Below are positions 58,175 to 64,000 of a DNA stretch of 64,000 bases, piece after piece. The notes under the pieces were generated by a model. That model did not search any database. It saw only the letters and a list, made by a program, of their open reading frames with translations, and was not told the origin of the DNA. A program made the position numbers and the translations under genes. Every line of letters begins with the position of its first letter. Within the stretch, counting starts at the first letter, position 1. The stretch covers positions 1 through 64,000 of the forward strand of contig CALCUE010000006.1 of assembly GCA_937906945.1 (NCBI GenBank), read 5' to 3'. Origin of the DNA: an uncultured Clostridia bacterium. Its GTDB lineage: Bacteria > Bacillota > Clostridia > Oscillospirales > Ruminococcaceae.

Positions 58175-59926
58175 ATGAAAGACACCACGAAAAAAAGCGG
58201 CCCTGTTCGCCGCTTTCTCCCCTACTACAAACCCTATATCCCGACGCTTCTGCTCGACCTTTTCTGCGCCGTTCTGACAACGCTCTGTGACCTTGTGCTC
58301 CCGATGATCGTTCGGAACATCACCAACACCGCCACCGAAGATCTGGCGGCGCTGACCCTGTCGCTGATCTTCCGCTCGGTGGCGCTCTATCTGGTGCTTC
58401 GCGCCATCGACACCGCCGCCAACTACTATATGACCACCATTGGTCACATGATGGGCGCCCACATCGAAGCGGATATGCGTTCCGCCATGTTCTCCCACCT
58501 TCAGGACATGAGCTTCCGGTTCTACAGCGACACCAAGATCGGCCAGCTGATGAGCCGTCTGACCAAGGACCTTTTCGACGTCACCGAGTTTTCCCACCAT
58601 TGTCCGGAGGAATTTCTCATCGGCATCGTCAAGTTTTTCGTTTCCCTCGTCATTCTTCTCAAAGTCAACGTCCCGCTGACCCTTTTCGTCTATGTGATGA
58701 TCCCCGTCCTCGGCTTTTTCATTCTTCGCATCCGGAACGCTTTGGAAACGGCGTTCCATATGGAGCGAGCCCAGATCGGTGAGATCAACGCCCAGATCGA
58801 GGACAGCCTTCTCGGTATCCGCGTCGTCCAAAGCTTCGCCAACGAGGATATGGAACGGGAAAAGTTCAAGAAAGGCAACGAGGTCTTCCTCGGCATCAAA
58901 AAAGTCGCCTATCACTCTCTCGGAAAACTCCACACCGTCATCCGCCTTTTTGACGGCTGTATGTATATCATCGTCGTCGCCCTCGGCGCCATCTTCCTTA
59001 TGAACGGAAAGATCACTCCCGGCGACTATATGGCCTATCTCCTTTATACCACCGTTCTGCTCAACACCGTCAGCCGCCTTGCCCAGTTTACCGAGACCTT
59101 CATGCAGGGCCTCACCGGGATCGAGCGGTTCTATGAGATCATGGATATCGAACCGGAGATCACTGACGCGCCGAACGCTGAGGAGCTGACCGACGTCGTC
59201 GGCGACATCCGTCTGGAGGACGTCTCTTTCGCCTATAATGAATCCAAGAGCGACGTCCTTTCCGGCATCAACCTTCACGTCAACCCCGGCGACAACGTCG
59301 CTTTGGTCGGACCTTCCGGCGGCGGCAAAACGACCTTTTCGAACCTCATTCCAAGGTTTTACGATGTAACAAGCGGACGCATCCTCATCGACGGCAAGGA
59401 TATCCGGAATCTGACCCTTGCCAGCCTTCGGAACCATATCGGCGTTGTCCAGCAGGACGTTTATCTCTTTTCCGGCACGATCTATGAGAATATTCTTTAC
59501 GGAAAACCGGACGCCACCCGGGAGGAAGTCATCGAGGCGGCAAAAATGGCCGGCGCCGATGAGTTCATCGACGAATTGGAAAACGGCTACGACACCTACG
59601 TCGGCGAACGGGGCATCAAGCTTTCCGGCGGTCAGAAACAGCGCATTTCCATCGCCCGGGTTTTCCTTAAAAACCCGCCGGTGCTCATTTTGGACGAGGC
59701 GACCTCCGCTTTGGATAACGAAAGCGAGCGGCTCGTGCAAAAAAGCCTCGAGCGGCTTTCCGAAGGCCGTACCGTCTTCACCATTGCCCACCGGCTGAGC
59801 ACCATTCGCAACGCCAAAATCATCCTCGTGCTCAACGAGAACGGCATTGTCGAGCAGGGCTCCCACGACGAACTCATGGCGCAGAAGGGCGTCTATTATA
59901 ACCTCCAAATGTTGGCGGAGAGTTAA
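58175..59926 (+). CDS. ABC exporter half-transporter (permease-ATPase fusion)
   Basis: A 583-residue fused ABC exporter. Six membrane helices occupy residues ~20-300, and the ATPase domain has Walker A LVGPSGGGKTTF (~377-388), the Q-loop region VVQQDVYLFSG, signature LSGGQKQR, Walker B LILDEATSALD and the H-loop IAHRLST. It should work as a homodimer, probably exporting lipid, peptide or drug. ATG at 58175 after AAAGGA, 16 bases after the TraX-like gene. It is the last gene of the recD2-mreB-traX run and is closed by a strong terminator. Confidence 0.93.
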   Translation: MKDTTKKSGPVRRFLPYYKPYIPTLLLDLFCAVLTTLCDLVLPMIVRNITNTATEDLAALTLSLIFRSVALYLVLRAIDTAANYYMTTIGHMMGAHIEADMRSAMFSHLQDMSFRFYSDTKIGQLMSRLTKDLFDVTEFSHHCPEEFLIGIVKFFVSLVILLKVNVPLTLFVYVMIPVLGFFILRIRNALETAFHMERAQIGEINAQIEDSLLGIRVVQSFANEDMEREKFKKGNEVFLGIKKVAYHSLGKLHTVIRLFDGCMYIIVVALGAIFLMNGKITPGDYMAYLLYTTVLLNTVSRLAQFTETFMQGLTGIERFYEIMDIEPEITDAPNAEELTDVVGDIRLEDVSFAYNESKSDVLSGINLHVNPGDNVALVGPSGGGKTTFSNLIPRFYDVTSGRILIDGKDIRNLTLASLRNHIGVVQQDVYLFSGTIYENILYGKPDATREEVIEAAKMAGADEFIDELENGYDTYVGERGIKLSGGQKQRISIARVFLKNPPVLILDEATSALDNESERLVQKSLERLSEGRTVFTIAHRLSTIRNAKIILVLNENGIVEQGSHDELMAQKGVYYNLQMLAES

Positions 59927-59938
59927 AAAAGAACATAT

Positions 59939-59977
59939 AAAGAGCGCCCGGGCAAAGCCCGGGCGCTTTCTTTTTTC
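59939..59977. terminator. Bidirectional terminator between the ABC exporter and antiporter genes
   Basis: AGCGCCCGGGC-AAA-GCCCGGGCGCT with A/T flanks; serves both converging genes. Confidence 0.93.
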
Positions 59978-59982
59978 CCCTT

Positions 59983-60903
59983 TTACCGAAGGGTGATATA
60001 AACGGTGTAAGTCACGTACATGGCGACGCACAAAGCGCCTTCCCAGCGGTTGATCTTCTCACTGCTGCGGCAGATGAAATACATAATGAGCGTCGCGCCG
60101 AGAAGCAGGGCCGTGTCGATCATCAGAAGGACGGACGAGTGAACGCCGCCGGTGATGGCACCGGACGTGCCGACGATCATCAGAATGTTGAAGATGTTGG
60201 AGCCGACCACGTTGCCGAGGGCAAGGCCGCTGTCGCCTTTTCTCGCGGCGACAATGGAGGTCACAAGCTCCGGAAGGCTCGTTCCGAGGGCAACAATGGT
60301 AAGCCCGATGAACGTGTCGCTCATGCCGATGGCTTTGGCGATGAGCGTCGCGTTATCCACGACGAGGTCGCCGCCGTAGATGATGGCGATGGGTCCGAGG
60401 ATAAGGAAGATCACGGTCTTCAAAGGTCCGATGGACTTGATCTCTTCCCCTTCCAGACGGTTTTTCTGAGCGTAGCGGATAAGGACCAGAATATAGGCGA
60501 CCAAAGCGGCTACAAGAACGATGCCCTCGATCCGGCTGATCACGCCGTCGAGCATCATCAGAAGAAGCGCCGCCGCCGCGCCGAAGCTCCACCAGATATC
60601 CCGTTTGACAATGATCTTTTCCGTCAGCATCGGGCAGATGACGGCGGAAACGCCGACCACGACCAAAAGGTTAAAAATGTTGGAACCAACTACATTGCTG
60701 AGCGAAATGTCGTTGTTGCCGGCAAGGCTTGCCGAAAGGCTGACCGAAAGCTCCGGAAGGCTCGTTCCGATGGCGACGATGGTAAGCCCGACGATGACCG
60801 AAGGGATTTTGAGGAGCTTTGCCACCGAGGAAGCGCCGTCCACGAAGAAATCCGCGCCCTTGATGAGAAGGACAAAACCCAACACTAATAATAGATACAT
60901 CAT
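59983..60903 (-). CDS. Calcium/sodium antiporter family (YrbG/CaxA-like) membrane protein
   Basis: A 306-residue protein with about ten membrane helices and two inverted alpha-repeats, each carrying GTSLPEL and GNxxGSNIFN-type motifs (AIGTSLPELSVSLSAS ... NVVGSNIFNLL; ALGTSLPELVTSIVAA ... NVVGSNIFNIL). Acidic residues in these motifs bind the cation. The upstream manganese riboswitch suggests the real substrate may be manganese or a related divalent ion. The ATG at 60901-60903 follows GGGAGG; a second in-frame ATG is next. Confidence 0.92.
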   Translation of the reverse strand: MMYLLLVLGFVLLIKGADFFVDGASSVAKLLKIPSVIVGLTIVAIGTSLPELSVSLSASLAGNNDISLSNVVGSNIFNLLVVVGVSAVICPMLTEKIIVKRDIWWSFGAAAALLLMMLDGVISRIEGIVLVAALVAYILVLIRYAQKNRLEGEEIKSIGPLKTVIFLILGPIAIIYGGDLVVDNATLIAKAIGMSDTFIGLTIVALGTSLPELVTSIVAARKGDSGLALGNVVGSNIFNILMIVGTSGAITGGVHSSVLLMIDTALLLGATLIMYFICRSSEKINRWEGALCVAMYVTYTVYITLR

Positions 60904-60932
60904 AATTTTTTACCTCCCTTAGCGAGCAGGGC

Positions 60933-61052
60933 AAAAAAAGAGACCCCTGCCACGATTTTGTGACAAAAGTCTCGCTGCTTCCTACATTACCCGGCCTTTC
61001 GGCGTGATGACGAATAATGTAACGCCTTTGGCGCCAACTACTCCCTAATGTG
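60933..61052 (-). ncRNA. yybP-ykoY (Mn2+-sensing) riboswitch with terminator
   Basis: The ~120-nt leader contains the elements of this class: the GGGAGTAG motif near its 5' end, TCGTCATCACG in the second helix region, the closing CGAGAC, and then GAGAC...GGTCTC stem followed by seven T as the expression platform. It begins about 7 bases after the TAGAAT -10 and ends 30 bases before the antiporter ATG, within one transcript. High manganese should relieve termination. Confidence 0.85.
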
Positions 61053-61058
61053 GGTCTT

Positions 61059-61087
61059 ATTCTATCACAAACAGAAAAACTTGTCAA
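61059..61087 (-). promoter_or_regulatory. Antiporter promoter (TTGACA-17-TAGAAT)
   Basis: -35 at 61082-61087 and -10 at 61059-61064; transcription would start near 61052, the start of the riboswitch. The -35 directly follows the nrdJ terminator. Confidence 0.85.
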
Positions 61088-61089
61088 GA

Positions 61090-61123
61090 AAACGCCCTTC
61101 CGAAATCGGAAGGGCGTTTTTTA
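61090..61123 (-). terminator. Terminator of nrdJ
   Basis: AACGCCCTTCCGA and TCGGAAGGGCGTT arms with A/T flanks. Confidence 0.92.
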
Positions 61124-61132
61124 TGTTATCTT

Positions 61133-63412
61133 TTAGCCGCAATGGGAGAAACCGCAGTCGCAGATGGTGCAGCCGCCTTCATGGCGAAGGAGCTTGCCGC
61201 AATCCGGGCAATAGAGCTTGTTGTCTTTGCCGAGGACCGGTTTGTTGCCATTCGTCGCGGTGGCAACCGGAGCCGGAGCCGTTTTCGGTTCTTCTTTCGG
61301 AATCTCCGGCTGAGCCGTCGTTCCGTTGTTGAGGAACTTGGACATTTTTTCAATGGTGCGGGCAATGGCGTCCGGGCAGGACGTGCATTTAAGGCCGGAT
61401 TGACGAACCGTCGTCGGGCAGCGGATGCCTTTGAGCTGTGCCAAAATCTCGTCCTGAGAAATGCCGGCACGGAGAGCGATGGAGACAAGGCGTGCCGTCG
61501 CTTCGGACTGGGACGGGCAGCCGCCGCCTTTACCGGTACTGGTAAAGACTTCGCAGATGCCGTTTTCGTCGCGGTTGACGGTGATGAAGAGGCTGCCGCA
61601 GCCGATCTTCATCTTTTCGGTGGCGCCCCAGGTCATGGTCGGTCTCGGTCTCGGGATGATCATACCGGGAATCGGCGCCGGGATCGGTTTTTCCTCTTTC
61701 TTCGCGATACCGGTGGTCAGAACCTGGCTGTCACGGGAACCGTCGCGATAAACGGTGGTGCCTTTGCATTTCAGTTTATAAGCAAGAAGATAGGCTTCCT
61801 TGACTCCCTCTCTGGTGGCGGAATTCGGGAAGTTGATGGTTTTGGAAACGGCGTTGTCGGTGTAGCGCTGGAATGCGGCCTGAATGCGGATGTGCCATTC
61901 CGGCGTAATGTCGTGGGCGCAGACAAAGACACGGCGAATTTCCGCCGGGATCTCCTCGATGTGAGCCAGCGTGCCTTCGTCGGCGATGCGCTGCATCAGT
62001 TCCTCGGAATAAATGCCGGTTTCTTTCAGCTTTGCAACAAGCAGGTCGTTGCAGACAAGAAGCTTGTCGCCGTCCATGACGTTTTTGGTGAAGGCGAAAG
62101 CGAACATCGGCTCGCAGCCGCCGGAAGCGTCGGCGATAATGGAAATGGTGCCGGTGGGGGCGATGGTGGTAACGGTGGCGTTACGCATCCGACAATCCTC
62201 TTCGGCGAAAACGGATTCTTCCCAGGCCGGGAAAACGCCGCGGATCTCCGCCAGTTCCATGGAAGCCTTGCGACCTTCGCTCCGGATAACGCTCATGACT
62301 TCCTCGGCGGCTTTTTCCGCCTCGGTGGAATTGTACGGGACACCGAGCTTCAGAAGCATATCGGCAAAGCCCATGACGCCAAGACCGATCTTTCTGGTCT
62401 TTCTGGTCATCTCGTCGATGGCCGGAAGCGGATAGTGGTTGACGTCGATGACGTTATCCAGGAAATGAACAGCTTTGCGAACGATCTCGGAAAGCTTGTC
62501 ATAGTCGATGGAAAGAATGCCGTCCTCCTCGGTCACGCAAAGACCGAGGTTGATGCTGCCGAGGTTGCAGGCCTCGTACGGAAGAAGAGGCTGTTCGCCG
62601 CAGGGGTTGGTGCTTTCGATCTCACCAAGGGTGGGCGTCGGGTTATAGCGGTTCATCTCGTCGATGAAAACGATACCGGGCTCGCCGTTTCTCCAGGCGG
62701 CGTCAACGATCGTTTCAAAGACCTCTTTGGCGTCCAGTTCGCCGGTGACCTGTTTGGTATGGGGGTCAACAAGCTCATAGGTGGTGCCGTCCTCGACGGC
62801 TTTCATAAATTTGTCGGTGATCGCGACGGAAATATTGAAGTTGTTGATCTCGTTGTTGTTCTCTTTGCAGTTGATGAACTTCATGATGTCCGGATGGTCC
62901 ACGCGAAGCATACCCATGTTGGCGCCGCGGCGGGTACCACCCTGTTTGACCGCCTCGGTGGCGGCGTTAAAGACTTTCATGAAGCTGACCGGACCGGAAG
63001 CGACGCCGCCGGTGGAGCGGACGATGCTGCCCTCCGGACGAAGACGGGAGAAAGAGAAACCCGTGCCGCCGCCGGACTGGTGAACCAGCGCGGCAAATTT
63101 GAGCGTATCGAAAATATCGGACATACTGTCGTCAACGGGCAGTACGAAGCAGGCGGAAAGCTGTCCCAACGGGCGTCCGGCGTTCATCAGCGTCGGCGAG
63201 TTGGGCATAAATTCCCGCTCCATCATCATATCGTAAAATTCTTTTTCAACCTGTGCGATTTCTTCTTCGGTTTTTCCGTAAGCCTTATCAGCCGAAGCGA
63301 TCGTGCGGGCAACGCGGTGGAAAAGTTCCTCGGTCGTCTCTACCACTTTTCCGTTCTCGTCTTTCGCAAGATATCTTCTTTCAAGAACCGTTTGCGCGTT
63401 CTGTGTAAACAT
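61133..63412 (-). CDS. nrdJ: Adenosylcobalamin-dependent (class II) ribonucleotide reductase
   Basis: A 759-residue class II enzyme making deoxyribonucleotides with adenosylcobalamin as radical source, so independent of oxygen. QLSACFVLPVDDSM, STNPCGEQPLLPYEACNLGS and ATVTTIAPTGTISIIADASG are the barrel signatures; the C-terminus has a zinc-ribbon (CPDCGKLLRHEGGCTICDCG) preceded by an Ala/Pro linker. I prefer the ATG at 63410-63412 because GGGAGGAG lies between it and an earlier ATG at 63434-63436. A TTTGCA-17-TATAAT promoter precedes it. No NrdR box is clear. Confidence 0.95.
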   Translation of the reverse strand: MFTQNAQTVLERRYLAKDENGKVVETTEELFHRVARTIASADKAYGKTEEEIAQVEKEFYDMMMEREFMPNSPTLMNAGRPLGQLSACFVLPVDDSMSDIFDTLKFAALVHQSGGGTGFSFSRLRPEGSIVRSTGGVASGPVSFMKVFNAATEAVKQGGTRRGANMGMLRVDHPDIMKFINCKENNNEINNFNISVAITDKFMKAVEDGTTYELVDPHTKQVTGELDAKEVFETIVDAAWRNGEPGIVFIDEMNRYNPTPTLGEIESTNPCGEQPLLPYEACNLGSINLGLCVTEEDGILSIDYDKLSEIVRKAVHFLDNVIDVNHYPLPAIDEMTRKTRKIGLGVMGFADMLLKLGVPYNSTEAEKAAEEVMSVIRSEGRKASMELAEIRGVFPAWEESVFAEEDCRMRNATVTTIAPTGTISIIADASGGCEPMFAFAFTKNVMDGDKLLVCNDLLVAKLKETGIYSEELMQRIADEGTLAHIEEIPAEIRRVFVCAHDITPEWHIRIQAAFQRYTDNAVSKTINFPNSATREGVKEAYLLAYKLKCKGTTVYRDGSRDSQVLTTGIAKKEEKPIPAPIPGMIIPRPRPTMTWGATEKMKIGCGSLFITVNRDENGICEVFTSTGKGGGCPSQSEATARLVSIALRAGISQDEILAQLKGIRCPTTVRQSGLKCTSCPDAIARTIEKMSKFLNNGTTAQPEIPKEEPKTAPAPVATATNGNKPVLGKDNKLYCPDCGKLLRHEGGCTICDCGFSHCG

Positions 63413-63456
63413 TCTTTTTTCTTTCTCCTCCCGCATTTTTAGTTTCCAACGTTCCT

Positions 63457-63485
63457 ATTATAACACGAAAATTTCCCTCTGCAAA
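63457..63485 (-). promoter_or_regulatory. nrdJ promoter (TTTGCA-17-TATAAT)
   Basis: -35 at 63480-63485 and perfect -10 at 63457-63462 on the minus strand. Confidence 0.78.
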
Positions 63486-63546
63486 GGCTTTTTTTATATA
63501 CTTTCAATTATATCTGTTTTGGTCAAAAATCATCGAAAAGTTTTGT

Positions 63547-63586
63547 TAAAAAAGCGTTGCTTTTTCACAAAGCAACGCTTTTTTCT
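63547..63586 (-). terminator. Terminator after the MATE transporter gene
   Basis: AAAAAAGCGTTGCTTT and AAAGCAACGCTTTTTT arms around five bases. Confidence 0.94.
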
Positions 63587-64000
63587 TCAGAAATAACGGT
63601 ATTTTTTCCGGTACTTCAGAATAAAAGCTCCCGTCAACAGAATCGACAGCACCTCCGCCGCGCACATGGACCACCAGATTCCTTCCACGCCCCAGATTTC
63701 CGCCATCAGAATGACCGTTCCCATCTGGAAACCGAAGATCCGGATGAAGGAGATCAGCGCCGAAACAAGGCCGTTGTTGAGCGCCGTAAAGAACGACGAA
63801 CCGAAGAAGTTGAACCCGGCGAAAAAGAACGACGCCACCGACACCCGGAAACCGTGTACCGTCAAAGCCAGAAGCTCCTCGTCATAACCGACAAAAATAG
63901 CGGAAAGGGGTCTCGCCAGCACGTAGGCGACCACGGACATCCCGATCCCCATACAGCCGATCAGCACCAGACTCTTGCGGAAAAGGTTTTTGATCTCGTC
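63587..64000 (-). CDS. MATE family efflux transporter, C-terminal fragment
   Basis: The gene enters from the right edge; about the last 137 residues are present and the frame is open to the edge. They hold about four membrane helices: RKSLVLIGCMGIGMSVVAYV, FRVSVASFFFAGFNFFGSSF, VSALISFIRIFGFQMGTVIL and EVLSILLTGAFILKYRKKYR. This is the usual end of a MATE sodium/proton-drug antiporter. The substrate is unknown. Confidence 0.85.
   Translation of the reverse strand, partial: DEIKNLFRKSLVLIGCMGIGMSVVAYVLARPLSAIFVGYDEELLALTVHGFRVSVASFFFAGFNFFGSSFFTALNNGLVSALISFIRIFGFQMGTVILMAEIWGVEGIWWSMCAAEVLSILLTGAFILKYRKKYRYF

Noticed and set aside
58121..60031. 636-codon open frame opposite the ABC exporter
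   Set aside because: It runs through the exporter gene, the terminator and the antiporter end; the exporter on the plus strand has all family motifs.
61142..63442. 766-codon open frame opposite nrdJ
   Set aside because: Antisense of a highly conserved gene with GC-rich third positions; no recognisable domain.
63480..63530. NrdR boxes upstream of nrdJ
   Set aside because: Only loose AT-rich partial matches are present; no pair of boxes with the expected spacing.

Overview
The window reads as one contiguous chromosomal segment of an endospore-forming, low-oxygen Bacillota (class Clostridia in the broad sense; I cannot place the family). The grounds are: dipicolinate synthase genes (dpaA/dpaB), a DnaD/DnaC-type helicase-loading pair, a ylxM-ffh pair, a DUF951 gene ahead of prfA, consensus housekeeping promoters with 17-bp spacers, strong AGGAGG ribosome binding sites and many TTG starts. 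A B12-dependent class II ribonucleotide reductase and a eukaryote/archaeal-type prolyl-tRNA synthetase fit an anaerobic gut or sediment clostridium. I see no rRNA, CRISPR array, insertion sequence or prophage.

Bases 1-15.4k: the end of a ylxM-ffh operon, an amidohydrolase, then a ~13.7-kb ethanolamine-utilization (eut) microcompartment locus, all on the minus strand. Transcription order from a consensus promoter at 15326-15354 is eutS-eutP-eutA-eutB-eutC-eutL-(EutK-like shell protein)-eutE-eutM-eutM2-eutT-eutD/pduL-eutJ-(Gram-positive eut protein)-eutN, then a 220-nt structured leader, eutH, a terminator, and eutQ. EutBC (ammonia lyase), EutA (reactivase) and EutT (AdoCbl synthesis) make acetaldehyde; EutE and PduL carry it to acetyl-CoA and acetyl-phosphate inside a shell built from EutS, EutL, EutN, two EutM paralogs and a BMC protein with a putative nucleic-acid-binding tail. 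An alcohol dehydrogenase (eutG) and any eut regulator (eutVW or eutR) are absent from the window.

Bases 15.4-33k: a PHP phosphoesterase, tRNA-Gly, two GNAT acetyltransferases, DnaC/DnaD-type replication proteins, a cytidylate-kinase-like protein, the rpsF-ssb-rpsR operon, prfB (no programmed frameshift), a RING/zinc-ribbon membrane protein, a polysaccharide deacetylase, hpf, trpS-ymdB-lipoprotein, a FakA/YloV-type kinase, a NUDIX protein and an unusual FabD-like acyltransferase.

Bases 33-48k: acpP, proS, an AT-rich lipoprotein gene that sits between two copies of the 3' end of rarA (a probable one-gene insertion), rarA, glyA, a lipid kinase, thioredoxin, tRNA-Gln, a ribokinase-family kinase, an alanine/sodium symporter, and a DUF951-prfA-tsaC-coaE-slt-M18 peptidase operon.

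Bases 48-64k: two poorly characterised genes (membrane protein, DUF5714), an XRE regulator with membrane segments, an S1-domain protein, a glucosaminidase, dpaAB facing a small membrane protein, recD2, mreB, a TraX-like protein, an ABC exporter, a Ca/Na-type antiporter preceded by a yybP-ykoY (manganese) riboswitch, nrdJ and the end of a MATE transporter. Between 15259 and 15585, the only gene-free stretch above 300 bases, I see the eut promoter, a set of short direct repeats and a terminator, but no gene.
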